The translations under genes and the position numbers were made by a program. Below are positions 23,412 through 32,286 of a DNA stretch of 64,000 nucleotides, piece by piece. Position 1 is the first letter of the stretch. The number at the start of each line of letters is the position of its first letter. Source of the DNA: Salinibacter ruber DSM 13855 (lineage in GTDB: Bacteria; Bacteroidota; Rhodothermia; Rhodothermales; Salinibacteraceae); NCBI RefSeq assembly GCF_000013045.1, contig NC_007677.1, positions 1 to 64,000 of the forward strand. Reading direction: 5' to 3'. The notes below the pieces were generated by a model. It searched no databases. It had not been told where the DNA came from and saw only the letters and a program-made list of their open reading frames with translations.

Positions 23412-26036
23412 CTAGAAGGGTGCGTCGTCCTCGAAGGAGTTGCCCCCGCCCCCGCCCGCGTTCCCGTCGGGGGGCATGGGGGCGGAGCCGTCGCCCTGAG
23501 GCGGGCCGCCCCCGGGGTTGTCGTACTGCGTGGTGAGGGGCTCGAAGCGGGCGTACTGGTCGACGAACGCCAGCTCGACGGAGCCGATGGGGCCGTTGCG
23601 CTGCTTGCCCACGATGATCTCGGCGATGCCCTCGGTGGAGTTGCCCTGCTCGTCGACCGTGATGCCGTAGCGCTCGGCCCGGTAGATGAACGAGACCACG
23701 TCGGCGTCCTGCTCGATCGAGCCCGACTCGCGGAGGTCCGAAAGCTGGGGGCGCTTGTCGCCGCCCCGATTCTCGACGGCCCGGTTGAGCTGAGAGAGGG
23801 CGATGACGGGAATGTCGAGCTCCTTGGCCAGGCCTTTGAGCGAGCGGGAGATGTGGGCAATTTCCTGCTCGCGGTTGGCCCCGCTGCGCAGGTTGGCGCC
23901 GGAGGCCTGCATGAGCTGCAGGTAGTCGACCACCACGAGCCCGAGCTCGTGCTCGGCCTTCAGGCGGCGGCACTTGGCGCGGAGCTCCAGCACGCTGAGC
24001 CCCGGCGTGTCGTCGATGTAGATGTCCGCGTCGCTGAGGGCGCCGGCCGCCCGGGCCAGGCGTTGCCAGTCGTCGTCCTTCATGCGGCCCGTGCGGGCCC
24101 GGTGGGCGTCCACGCGGGCCTCGGAGGTGAGCATGCGCTGGGCGAGTTGCTGCGCGCCCATCTCCAGCGAAAAGATCGCCACGCCCGTCGAGCGCTCCGG
24201 GTGCGTGGCGGCGTTCTGGGCCGACGCGAGCGCGAAGGCAGTGTTGTGAGTGACGGTCCCATCCCCGAGTAAAAACCGGCCGTTTCCGTCAAGGGTAAAC
24301 CCAAAATAGTCCCCCACTCCATCGGGCTCCACGTCGATTCCCGTCATCCGCCAGTCCCGAACGTCAGTCCACGGCGAGGCTTTTTTCCGCTCGACCCGGA
24401 CGGGAATCTCATCTACATTTCCATTGAAACGGACGCGGTGCACCTCGGACTCGTACCCGGTGGAGCTGATTCGTGCCGTTTTCTGCGTCAGAGAGGTTCG
24501 GTAGCCGAGCGTGTCGCACAGAAACTTGATGTCCCGGGCAAGCTGTTCGCTCGACTGTGTAATCTCGTAGGTGCCTCCGTGCCCGTCGTTGAGGTGGCCG
24601 TCGCTGTCGATGAGACCGGCCAGAAGACGAAGCCGCTTCCCGCGAGAATTGCCGAGGTAGAGGTGAGGAATGTGCTTGTCGCCCAGAACGCCCAGCGCAC
24701 GCAGGGCGCCCTGTACAGATTCACGGGTGGCCATCGCTCCGCCTCGATCTCCACTCTTCACAAGGTAGGCGGGGCAGCGGCGGTGCTCGTCCGAGACGCT
24801 GATCGTATCCCCGCGCTTTTCGGCAATCTCCTGAAGTCCCGTGATGACCTCCTCGTCAGTGGTGTAGATGCGGGCGTTGTCCGACTTCCCGTCTCCGAGC
24901 CAGAGACCCAGGAAATACGGATCGAGGGGAACGGGCTGATCGGGAAACTCCGCGGCGACCTTGAACCCCTTATTGTCGTCCTTCCACTTGTCGGACTGGT
25001 CGAGGTAGTCGCGGACTGAGATATCGGCAATCGACCCCCGGTCGCGCGCCCCCTCTCGACGGCTCTTCTTGAGCGATAGAATATGACTCTCGTTCACGCG
25101 GTAGTCCATTCCCCGTTTCTGCCGAACCCAGTACATTTGTTCTCGGCCACGAGCAAGAGACTGCACGGTCCGCGGTGACCCGTCGTCCCCCATGAGCCGA
25201 TCACCGACTTCCACCTTCTCTACGGGCTTGGTGCGTCCGTCGTACATCATCACCGGTGTGCCTTTCCCCAGGCACTTTCCCATGGAGGGCCGCGCGGCGA
25301 TGATGATGAGGTCGGAGTCCTGCCAGCCGCTCGTGAGGTCGTCGAGCTTGGGAAAGCCGCTGGGCACGCCCGTAATGCCGCCGTCCTGGCCGTGGATGGT
25401 CTCGAGACGCTCCAGGGTATCTTTCACCACCTCGTTCATCGGGGCGGCGGCCTTGCGGAGCTGGTTGTCCGAGATCTGAAAGATCTTGCTCTCCGCCTCG
25501 TCGAGCAGCTCGAAGGCATCGGCCCCCGGGTCGTAGGCCTTCTGCACGACCGTCGTCATCGTCTCGATCATGCGGCGGAGCAGCGACTTCTCCGCGATGA
25601 TGCGGGCGTGGTACTCCACGTTCGCCGCGGAGGCGACCTGCGTGGTGAGCTCGGTCAGGTAGTAGGCCCCCCCAATCTCCTCCAGCTTGTCGCGGCGCCG
25701 CAGCTCCTCGGTGAGGGTGACGAGGTCGACGGGGTTGCCCCGCTCGAAGAGGTCCTGGATGCAGCCGTAGATGCTCTGGTGCTTGCTCTCGTAGAAGGCA
25801 TCCGACGGAAGGATCTCGATGGCCTGCGGAATGGCCTCCCGCTCGATGAGCATGGCGCCGAGGACGGACTTCTCCACGTCGACGGCCTGCGGCGGGACGC
25901 GCCCCGACTGCTCGTGGACCGCCTGTGCCTGCTCGCGCTGCTGCTCGCCCGTGCCGCCTCGCATCTTTTCGAGGGGGTAGGACGACTGGGACGACTCGTC
26001 AATATTGAACCGCTGGGAGTCGTCGTTTTCAGCCAT
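23412..26036 (-). CDS. dnaB: Replicative DNA helicase DnaB, intein-containing precursor
   Basis: Hexameric replicative helicase, 874 residues as translated and about 530 after intein removal. The N-terminal DnaB domain is at about 50-150 (PPQAVDVEKSVLGAMLIERE) and the RecA-like helicase domain starts near 220. The P-loop ARPSMGK-TAFALA is split by an intein between K254 and T599. Walker B is ELGLVVVDYLQLM, and later motifs are intact (SQLNRAVENRGGDKRPQLSD, LRESGSIEQDADVV). The second known DnaB intein site (before SIEQDAD) is empty. The tail is Gly-rich and ends SFEDDAPF, resembling the SSB C-terminal tip. The protein is inactive until spliced, because the intein interrupts the ATP site. Confidence 0.96.
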   Translation of the reverse strand: MAENDDSQRFNIDESSQSSYPLEKMRGGTGEQQREQAQAVHEQSGRVPPQAVDVEKSVLGAMLIEREAIPQAIEILPSDAFYESKHQSIYGCIQDLFERGNPVDLVTLTEELRRRDKLEEIGGAYYLTELTTQVASAANVEYHARIIAEKSLLRRMIETMTTVVQKAYDPGADAFELLDEAESKIFQISDNQLRKAAAPMNEVVKDTLERLETIHGQDGGITGVPSGFPKLDDLTSGWQDSDLIIIAARPSMGKCLGKGTPVMMYDGRTKPVEKVEVGDRLMGDDGSPRTVQSLARGREQMYWVRQKRGMDYRVNESHILSLKKSRREGARDRGSIADISVRDYLDQSDKWKDDNKGFKVAAEFPDQPVPLDPYFLGLWLGDGKSDNARIYTTDEEVITGLQEIAEKRGDTISVSDEHRRCPAYLVKSGDRGGAMATRESVQGALRALGVLGDKHIPHLYLGNSRGKRLRLLAGLIDSDGHLNDGHGGTYEITQSSEQLARDIKFLCDTLGYRTSLTQKTARISSTGYESEVHRVRFNGNVDEIPVRVERKKASPWTDVRDWRMTGIDVEPDGVGDYFGFTLDGNGRFLLGDGTVTHNTAFALASAQNAATHPERSTGVAIFSLEMGAQQLAQRMLTSEARVDAHRARTGRMKDDDWQRLARAAGALSDADIYIDDTPGLSVLELRAKCRRLKAEHELGLVVVDYLQLMQASGANLRSGANREQEIAHISRSLKGLAKELDIPVIALSQLNRAVENRGGDKRPQLSDLRESGSIEQDADVVSFIYRAERYGITVDEQGNSTEGIAEIIVGKQRNGPIGSVELAFVDQYARFEPLTTQYDNPGGGPPQGDGSAPMPPDGNAGGGGGNSFEDDAPF
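24243..25274 (-). mobile_element. Intein with LAGLIDADG homing endonuclease, in the DnaB P-loop
   Basis: Residues 255-598 of the DnaB precursor (344 aa). The first residue is Cys (CLGKGTPVMMYDGRTKPVEK, block A), block B has VNESHILSL, and the C-terminal blocks are DYFGFTLDGNGRFLL and TVTHN, with Asn last and Thr as the +1 extein residue: a complete splicing set. Between them are both LAGLIDADG motifs, LGLWLGDGKS and LAGLIDSDGH, with their acidic residues intact, so the endonuclease may be active. The site is the P-loop, as in mycobacterial DnaB inteins, and differs from the SIEQD site of the Rhodothermus marinus and Synechocystis DnaB inteins. Confidence 0.96.
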
Positions 26037-26150
26037 GAACGGAAGGAAAAAGACTTGGGGAGAAGAAAAGACGCGTCCGTTCGCAGGGTCCAGAGTCGGG
26101 AGCGCTCCCCGGACAAGAAGACCGGCGCGGGGGCGATCAGGTTTCGTCCG

Positions 26151-27014
26151 TCAACCTTCGTTCGTCAACTGGTCGTAGCGGGTGCGGAGCAACTTGACGT
26201 CCTCCCACGTGGGCCGCTTCCACTGCGAGTTACGCAGGAGGGCGGCCGGGTGGTAGGTCGCCATCAGGGGAATGCCGTAGAAGTCGTGCTCCTGATCCCG
26301 CAGGTTGGAGAGGGAGGAGCTCCGATCCAGAAGCGTGTTGCCGGCCACCTTACCCACGGTGAGAATGATCTTCGGACGGAGCAGCGCGATCTGCTTGTAG
26401 AGCACCGGCAGGTGCGCGTCGATTTCTTCCGACTTCGGGTTGCGGTTGCGAGGGGGGCGGCTTTTCAGGATGTTAGTGATGTAGACGTCCTCCCGCTCGA
26501 AGTTGATCGCGTCGAGAATCTTATCGAGGAGCTGCCCGGCCCGGCCGACGAACGGTTCGCCCTCTTCGTCCTCGTTGCGTCCGGGCGCCTCCCCGATGAT
26601 GACGAGGTCGGCCTCGGGGTCCCCAACGCCAAAGACGGGGTTTTCCCGATCCTCGTCGATCGGCACGAGCACGTTGTCGGCGAAGTACTGCTCCACCTCC
26701 TCCAGCGTGTCGGCGTCCTTGTACGGGGCGTCGTCGGGGATGAGGGCCTCGATGCGCTCCGGGGGAGGCAGGGAGGGGTCCTCGGCGGGGTCTACCTGGT
26801 TGCCAAACAGATCGTAGTTGGGCATATCGGGATCGGATCCAGCGTCGTCGGGGGCAGCGTGTGAGGGCGTGTCGGTTTCGGTGGGGGGCGCGTCGGGGGA
26901 CGGAGACGGTGCGGCCTCCGTCGCATCCTCCGCAGGGGGCACGGGGAGCAGGTCTCCGTGGAGCGCACGTTCGTGCTCGACGATGGCCCGCAGCTCGCGG
27001 AGGAGGTCGTGCAT
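26151..27014 (-). CDS. Family 4-type uracil-DNA glycosylase lacking Fe-S cysteines
   Basis: Probable base-excision-repair enzyme of the UDG superfamily, 287 residues. The core has [20 protein letters not shown] (active-site motif), [13 protein letters not shown] and the leucine-loop motif YHPAALLRN, all placed as in family 4. Family 4 enzymes normally hold a [4Fe-4S] cluster through four cysteines; here the positions read S in NILKSRPP, H in EEIDAHLP and non-Cys residues in [17 protein letters not shown], and the whole protein has no cysteine. The N-terminal 90 residues are a Pro/Asp-rich extension. It follows dnaB upstream on the same strand. It may be a cluster-free glycosylase or an inactive relative. 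Confidence 0.88.
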   Translation of the reverse strand: MHDLLRELRAIVEHERALHGDLLPVPPAEDATEAAPSPSPDAPPTETDTPSHAAPDDAGSDPDMPNYDLFGNQVDPAEDPSLPPPERIEALIPDDAPYKDADTLEEVEQYFADNVLVPIDEDRENPVFGVGDPEADLVIIGEAPGRNEDEEGEPFVGRAGQLLDKILDAINFEREDVYITNILKSRPPRNRNPKSEEIDAHLPVLYKQIALLRPKIILTVGKVAGNTLLDRSSSLSNLRDQEHDFYGIPLMATYHPAALLRNSQWKRPTWEDVKLLRTRYDQLTNEG

Positions 27015-27038
27015 CGGATGGGAGAGCGGTCGTAAAAG

Positions 27039-28280
27039 CTACGTGCTTTGCTCGTGGCGGGCGGCCAGTACGCGGTCGAGCAGGGCCTCGGCCACCTCGG
27101 CCTTCGGCATCCGGGGGAGGTTCTCGGTCGCGCCGTCGGGCCGAAGGAGCGTCACCCGGTTCGTGGAGGCCCCGAAGCCGGCCCCGTCCTCCGTCGGGTC
27201 GTTGACCACAACCCAGTCGAGGTTCTTCTCGTCCCGCTTGCGCCGGGCATTGTCGAGGAGGTCGTCGGTCTCCAGCGCGAATCCCACGAGGACCTGACCG
27301 GGCTGCTTATGCTCCCCAAGGGTTTGTAGGATATCGGGGGTGCGGCGGAGGTGCAAGACCCGGTCGTCGTCCGTCTTCTTCCGCTTGGAGGTCGACGGGT
27401 CGGCCGGGGCGTAGTCGGCCACCGCGGCGGCCATAAACACGTAGTCGGCGTCCGTGCGCCGGGCCTGCACGGCCTCGTTCATCTCCTCGGCCGTTTCTAC
27501 GGACACGACCTCCACGTCCGGCGGGGGAGAGAGGGCGGTGGGCCCCGTCACGAGCGTCACCGACGCGCCGCGCGCCGCCGCGGCTTCGGCCAGGGCGTAG
27601 CCCATCGTTCCCGTCGAGGGGTTCGTGAGGACGCGGGCCGGGTCGATGGGCTCCCGGGTGGGGCCGGCGGTCACGAGCACGTCGTGCCCGGCCCGCGACG
27701 CGTCCCTGGGCGCCTCCGTCTCTGCGAGCATCTCGGCCACGCGTTTCAGAATGGCCTCGGGCTCGGGCATTCGGCCCTGCCCCACGAGGCCGCTCGCGAG
27801 TTCGCCGTGGGCGGCGGGCATCACCTCGTACCCGATCTCTTGGAGCCGCTCCAGGTTGTCCTGCGTGGCGGCGTGCTGGTACATGTCCCGGTCCATGGCC
27901 GGACACACCAGAAGCGGGCAGCGGGCGGAGAGGGCCGTGGCCGTGAGCATCGAGTCGCAGAAGCCGTGGGCGAGCTTGGCGACCGTCTGGGCCGTGGCGG
28001 GGGCCACGACGAAAAGATCTCCCCACTGGCCCAGCGTGACGTGCTTCGTCCACGACCCCTCCTCGTTTTCCGGAAAGATGTCCGTCAACACCTCTTTCTC
28101 GGAGAGGGTCCCGAGTGTAAGCGGCGTCACGAAGCGCTCGGCGTCCGGGGTCATGAGCACCTGCACCTCGGCCCCGGTCTTCTTCAGGTGCCGCACGAGC
28201 AGCGCGGCCTTGTACGCCGCGATGCTGCCCGTGACCCCCAGCACCACACATCGTCCGGACAGGTCGAGGGGGGTGGGCAT
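27039..28280 (-). CDS. coaBC: Bifunctional phosphopantothenoylcysteine decarboxylase/phosphopantothenate-cysteine ligase
   Basis: Two steps of coenzyme A synthesis in one 413-residue protein. The N-terminal flavoprotein CoaC domain (about 1-185) shows VVLGVTGSIAAYKAALL, the catalytic His region TKHVTLGQWGD, the FMN-site APATAQTVAKLAHGFCDSM and PAMDRDMYQHAATQDNL. The C-terminal CoaB domain (from about 195) has VLVTAGPTREPIDPARVLTN, STGTMGYALAEAAAARGA, FMAAAVADYAP and VGFALETDDL. Position between rpoZ and the UDG gene, all on the minus strand, matches the common gmk-rpoZ-coaBC arrangement. Confidence 0.96.
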   Translation of the reverse strand: MPTPLDLSGRCVVLGVTGSIAAYKAALLVRHLKKTGAEVQVLMTPDAERFVTPLTLGTLSEKEVLTDIFPENEEGSWTKHVTLGQWGDLFVVAPATAQTVAKLAHGFCDSMLTATALSARCPLLVCPAMDRDMYQHAATQDNLERLQEIGYEVMPAAHGELASGLVGQGRMPEPEAILKRVAEMLAETEAPRDASRAGHDVLVTAGPTREPIDPARVLTNPSTGTMGYALAEAAAARGASVTLVTGPTALSPPPDVEVVSVETAEEMNEAVQARRTDADYVFMAAAVADYAPADPSTSKRKKTDDDRVLHLRRTPDILQTLGEHKQPGQVLVGFALETDDLLDNARRKRDEKNLDWVVVNDPTEDGAGFGASTNRVTLLRPDGATENLPRMPKAEVAEALLDRVLAARHEQST

Positions 28281-28462
28281 CGGTGGGAGAGGAGCAACGA
28301 AGAAGCAACAGCCCGGTCGGTGGGTCCCTGGTCTGCACGCCCGCAGGGGGGGACATCACACGCCGGATTCGGGGACGGGGCGACGACGGATCGTCCGCCT
28401 GGGAGCACGGCCCGCACGTGCAGTCCGTCCCCCCTCACGGACGTGCGAGCCGAACAGGCGGA

Positions 28463-28756
28463 CTACTCGTCGTCGGGCTTGCGGTAGTAGATCTTGTCTT
28501 CGAGAAACTCGTCGATGGCGACTTCCGTCGGCTCGGGCTGTTTCTCGTACTCGAGGGAGACCTTCTCCTGCTCCTCCTGCATGCGGGCGTCCTCCATCTC
28601 CGGCCCGAAGCCCTCAAAGTAGGACAGCTTGTCGTCCAGCTCCGAGCGCGTATCGGAGGCCACCTGCCGCGACCGCTTTGACAGAATGGCGACGGTCTCG
28701 TAGAGGTTGCCGGTCTTTTCGGCCAGCTTGTCCAGGTCTAACGTTTCGATTGCCAT
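28463..28756 (-). CDS. rpoZ: RNA polymerase omega subunit
   Basis: Small assembly subunit of RNA polymerase, 97 residues from MAIETLDLDKLAEKTGN. The Rpb6/omega core is visible in NLYETVAILSKRSRQVASDT, followed by an acidic tail with VAIDEFLEDKIYYRKPD, as in Bacteroidota omega proteins. The frame is open to 28834, but the conserved start and the position 133 nt after gmk favour 28756. The gmk-rpoZ-coaBC neighbourhood supports the call. Confidence 0.88.
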   Translation of the reverse strand: MAIETLDLDKLAEKTGNLYETVAILSKRSRQVASDTRSELDDKLSYFEGFGPEMEDARMQEEQEKVSLEYEKQPEPTEVAIDEFLEDKIYYRKPDDE

Positions 28757-28889
28757 GGGTAGAACGGGGCTACTTCGAAAGAAGGTGAGGGCCAGGGCGG
28801 TGGGCGCCGGTGGCGTGTGCGGCCTCATGGGCACGTGTTCGAAGGGACGACCGTCCAGTCGCGCCCACGGGTGTACCTTGTGCCTGCCG

Positions 28890-29456
28890 TCACGAACTCA
28901 GAAACTGACGAATTCGGGTGAGGGTTTCCTCGACCGCAGGGTCCAGGTCATCATTCACGACCACCGCATCGCAGTCGTCGGCCCGATCCATTTCCTGCTC
29001 GACCCGGTCGAGGCGGTCCTGAAGCGACTCACGGTCCTCGGTGCCACGTCCTTCGAGCCGGCGCTGCAACTCGTCGAGGGACGGAGGGGCCACGAACAGT
29101 ATGAGGGCGTCGTCCCCGAAAATGCGCTTGACGTTGAGCGCCCCTTTCACGTCAATATCGAGCAGCACGGGGCCGTCCTCGGCCCGATCTTCGACCTCCG
29201 AGCGGAGCGTCCCGTAAAACTGATCGGGGTACACCTCTTCGTACTCGAGCAGGTCACCGGCATCGATCCGGGCGCGAAATTCCTCGGGGGAGAGAAAGTG
29301 GTAGTCCACCCCGTCCGTCTCGTCGGGGCGGGCGGCACGCGTCGTGGCCGATACGGAAAACTGCATGTCCGGCATCGCCTCCAGTACCCGATGGGCAATG
29401 GTGGTCTTGCCGGCGCCGCTCGGGGCCGTCAGTACGACGATGTTGCGGTCGGGCAT
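28890..29456 (-). CDS. gmk: Guanylate kinase
   Basis: Phosphorylates GMP to GDP with ATP, 188 residues. The P-loop is LTAPSGAGKTTIAHR at the N-terminus, the GMP-binding region is SVSATTRAARPDETDGVDYH and the remainder follows the family (LLEYEEVYPDQFYGTLRSEV, VLLDIDVKGALNVKRIFGDD). It lies between yicC and rpoZ on the minus strand, the usual order. Complete and ordinary. Confidence 0.97.
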   Translation of the reverse strand: MPDRNIVVLTAPSGAGKTTIAHRVLEAMPDMQFSVSATTRAARPDETDGVDYHFLSPEEFRARIDAGDLLEYEEVYPDQFYGTLRSEVEDRAEDGPVLLDIDVKGALNVKRIFGDDALILFVAPPSLDELQRRLEGRGTEDRESLQDRLDRVEQEMDRADDCDAVVVNDDLDPAVEETLTRIRQFLSS

Positions 29457-29545
29457 GGTGGCGTTGAGGGGGGAGTGTGCAGGGGGGAGGGTGGGGCGTA
29501 CCGGCGCGCAAAACGCTCAGCGCCCACCCGTCAACGCTCGACGGA

Positions 29546-30430
29546 CTATTCAACGTTTCGAATCTGCTCTTTAATCTTTTCGATCTCCTCCTTCATCTCC
29601 ACCGCCTCCCGGGAGATGGTTTCGTCGTCGGCCTTGGCCCCGATCGTGTTCGCCTCCCGGTGGATTTCCTGGGTGATGAACTTCAGTTTGCGGCCGGACG
29701 GCTCATCGGCGTCGAGGGCCTCCCGAAACATCTTGAGGTGGGAGTGGAGGCGGACGCATTCCTCGGTCACGTCGAGCTTATCGGCGAGAAGGGCCATCTC
29801 GGTTTCGAGGCGGTCGGCGTCGAGGTGTTCGTCGTCGAGCAGCGCCCCGAGGCGATCGCGGAGCTGGGCCTGCCGCTCCTCCACGCGGGCCGGGGCCCGT
29901 GCCTCGATTGCGTCGAGGTGCTCGTCGATGGCGCGGGTGCGCCGTTCCAGGTCGTCGCGCAGCGCGTCGCCCTCCTCGCGGCGCATTGCCTGCAGGTCGT
30001 CGATGGCGGCGTCGAGGGCCTGCGTCACGGCCGGCCACGCGCGCTGAATCTTGGCCGCCTCCCGCTCCTCCTCCCCCGCAAAGATGTCCTCAAACTCCAG
30101 CAGGTGATCGATCCGAATCGGCGCCTCGATCTGTGCGGCCGCGGCGAGCTGCTCCAGGCGCCGCTTGTGGTGCATCGCCGCGTCGGCGTCCACGTCGACC
30201 GGCAGGGTGTCCGCGCCCTTGAGCTCGGCGGAAACGTTGACGTCGAATTGGCCCCGCTCGAAGGCCTCCTTCATCTGCATCCGCACGTCCGACTCCGCCT
30301 CGGGGAGCGGGTCCGGAAGGTGGACGAAGATGTTGAGGTGGCGCTTGTTCGTCGACTGGATTTCTACGGTCGCCGAGGCGTCCTCGGTGCTGGCGTGGCC
30401 GCGCCCGAAGCCCGTCATGCTACGAATCAT
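29546..30430 (-). CDS. YicC-family endoribonuclease
   Basis: YicC/YloC protein, 294 residues from MIRSMTGFGRGHAS, the invariant family start; members act as metal-dependent endoribonucleases. Further blocks are VEIQSTNKRHLNIFVHLP near the N-terminus and the conserved C-terminal region GRKLKFITQEIHREANTIGA, KADDETISREAVEMKEEIEK and IKEQIRNVE. The middle is a long charged coiled coil. The frame is open upstream to 30595 across part of the tRNA-Ser gene, so the start is set by homology. It is followed by gmk, as in many bacteria. Confidence 0.93.
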   Translation of the reverse strand: MIRSMTGFGRGHASTEDASATVEIQSTNKRHLNIFVHLPDPLPEAESDVRMQMKEAFERGQFDVNVSAELKGADTLPVDVDADAAMHHKRRLEQLAAAAQIEAPIRIDHLLEFEDIFAGEEEREAAKIQRAWPAVTQALDAAIDDLQAMRREEGDALRDDLERRTRAIDEHLDAIEARAPARVEERQAQLRDRLGALLDDEHLDADRLETEMALLADKLDVTEECVRLHSHLKMFREALDADEPSGRKLKFITQEIHREANTIGAKADDETISREAVEMKEEIEKIKEQIRNVE

Positions 30431-30549
30431 AAGGGGGAGGCGGAAGAACGAGTGGGAGCGCGAATGAGGGGCCCATTTTCGAAATCCCGCCTTCCGGGCG
30501 GAAGACGGGGACTGGGCGTGCGGGACGGAACGGGCTGCGGGACAGACGG

Positions 30550-30638
30550 CGGAGGGGGAGGGATTCGAACCCTCGGTACCGTGAAAACGGCACACTCGCT
30601 TTCCAGGCGAGCACCTTCGACCACTCGGTCACCCCTCC
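30550..30638 (-). tRNA. tRNA-Ser (anticodon GGA)
   Basis: An 89-nt type II tRNA with a long variable arm. The acceptor GGAGGGG pairs with CCCCTCC, discriminator G; the anticodon stem CTCGC/GCGAG encloses loop CTGGAAA with anticodon GGA; the variable arm stem is TGCCGT/ACGGTA around TTTTC; the T arm is GAGGGTTCGAATCCCTC. It lies between frr and yicC on their strand. Confidence 0.96.
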
Positions 30639-30704
30639 AACACACATCGGGCGGGAGCGGGGCGGACGGCGAGGCCGCCCCCCAGTTCCCCCGTCGAGTC
30701 TTGG

Positions 30705-31274
30705 TTAAACGTCCATAATCTGTTCGGTTTTCTGCTCCAGAAGCCCCTCCACCGTTTCGGTGTGGGCGTCGGTGATGTCCTGAAGGTCTTCCTCGGCGCC
30801 GTAGAGCACGTCCTCGGAGAAGTTTTCCGCCTCAACAACGTTCTGGATCTCGTTCTTGGCGTCGCGCCGGATGTTGCGGATCGAAATCTTCGTTTCTTCG
30901 GCCCGCTCGCGACTGGTCTCCACGAGCTCCTTGCGCCGCTCTTCGGAGAGGGGCGGGATCGGAATGCGGATCTTCTCGCCGTCGTTGTTCGGGTTTAGGC
31001 CGAGGTCGGCCTTCATGATGCCCCGTTCGATGTTTTCGATGGCGTTGCGGTCGAACGGCTGCACGACGATGAGGTCGGGCTGCGGCGCGCTCACGCTGGC
31101 GACCTGCTCCAGGGGGGTCTGGGAGCCGTAGTATTCGACCGTCACGTTTTCGAGCATGGCCGGGGAGGCCCGTCCGGCGCGAATCGTGCGCAGCTCCGAA
31201 CGCATGTACGATACCGACTCCTCCATCTCCTCGTCGGCCTCGTCCAGAATGTCCTGAATGGGGTCGTCGGGCAT
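30705..31274 (-). CDS. frr: Ribosome recycling factor
   Basis: Splits post-termination ribosomes with EF-G, 189 residues, the standard length. The three-helix domain is evident: DEADEEMEESVSYMRSELRT, IRAGRASPAMLENVTVEYYG, then ASVSAPQPDLIVVQPFDRNA, NPNNDGEKIRIPIPPLSEER, and the final helix EDLQDITDAHTETVEGLL. It is the last gene of the rplM-rpsI-rpsB-tsf-pyrH-frr block, 48 nt after pyrH. Confidence 0.97.
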   Translation of the reverse strand: MPDDPIQDILDEADEEMEESVSYMRSELRTIRAGRASPAMLENVTVEYYGSQTPLEQVASVSAPQPDLIVVQPFDRNAIENIERGIMKADLGLNPNNDGEKIRIPIPPLSEERRKELVETSRERAEETKISIRNIRRDAKNEIQNVVEAENFSEDVLYGAEEDLQDITDAHTETVEGLLEQKTEQIMDV

Positions 31275-31322
31275 GGGCGACAGGGCGGTTGGTGAGCAAG
31301 AGAGTGGGTGCGGGGAATTTCG

Positions 31323-32102
31323 TCAGGCCGGCACCCGTTCGGTGGACGCCTTGGCCTCGTCCCAATGCACGTGGGTGCCCACGGTTTCTCCTTCGAGGAG
31401 GCGCCGCAGGTTGTTCGACGTGCCCATGTTGAACACGACGATGGGCATCTTCGACTCCTGACAGAGCGTGAGGGCGGTCATGTCCATGACGCGCAGGTCG
31501 CGATCGATGACCTCCTGTCCGTGGATCTGTTTGAAGCGCTCGGCGGAGGCGTCCTCCTCGGGGTCTGCGGTGAAGATGCCGTCCACGCGGGTGCCCTTCA
31601 GGATCACGTCGGCGTCGATCTCCAGCCCCCGGAGGGCGGCGGCGGTGTCGGTCGTGAAGTACGGGTTGCCGGTGCCGGCCCCAAAAATGACGACCCGTCC
31701 CTTCTCGAGGTGCCGGATGGCGCGGCGGCGGATAAACGGTTCGGCGATTTCCTCCATCTTGATGCTCGACTGCAGGCGCGTGACGAGATCGACCTGCTCG
31801 AAGGCATCCTGGAGCGCCATGCCGTTGATCATGGTGGCCAGCATGCCCATGTAGTCCGCATGAGCCCGTGTCATGCCCTCCATGGCGTGCTCCACCCCCC
31901 GAAAGATGTTGCCGCCCCCGATGACGACGGCCACTTCGGCCCCGGCCTCGACGGCGGTCTTGACCTCGTTCGCGTAGGTGCGGAGAACGGCCTCGTCGAT
32001 CCCAAACTCCCGGTCCCCCAACAGGGCCTGGCCGCTGAGCTTCAGCAGCACACGCTGGTGGTCAAGGGATGAAGTGGATTCGTCGTCGGGGGAAGCGCTC
32101 AT
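31323..32102 (-). CDS. pyrH: Uridylate kinase
   Basis: Bacterial UMP kinase of the amino-acid-kinase fold, 259 residues from [13 protein letters not shown]. The motifs are [80 protein letters not shown] and [18 protein letters not shown]. An upstream in-frame stretch to 32276 is not conserved; the chosen ATG lies 14 residues before the first core strand. It sits between tsf and frr as in most bacteria. Typical hexameric UMP kinase without oddities. Confidence 0.96.
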   Translation of the reverse strand: MSASPDDESTSSLDHQRVLLKLSGQALLGDREFGIDEAVLRTYANEVKTAVEAGAEVAVVIGGGNIFRGVEHAMEGMTRAHADYMGMLATMINGMALQDAFEQVDLVTRLQSSIKMEEIAEPFIRRRAIRHLEKGRVVIFGAGTGNPYFTTDTAAALRGLEIDADVILKGTRVDGIFTADPEEDASAERFKQIHGQEVIDRDLRVMDMTALTLCQESKMPIVVFNMGTSNNLRRLLEGETVGTHVHWDEAKASTERVPA

Positions 32103-32286
32103 AAGGGAGGCACCGTCAGGTGCGTGTTCGGGTTCGCTGTGCGGGCGTCGGACGACTCCCCGCTGGGAAAGGGGAACAGAGTTGAGGCAGCTTGGGCGGA
32201 CGAGAGGGGCCGCGCGGCGGTCCGGTGCGGGCGCGAGCCGATTGCGGCCCGATGCGGGGCCGACGAGGGGCAACACGCCCGCATCG

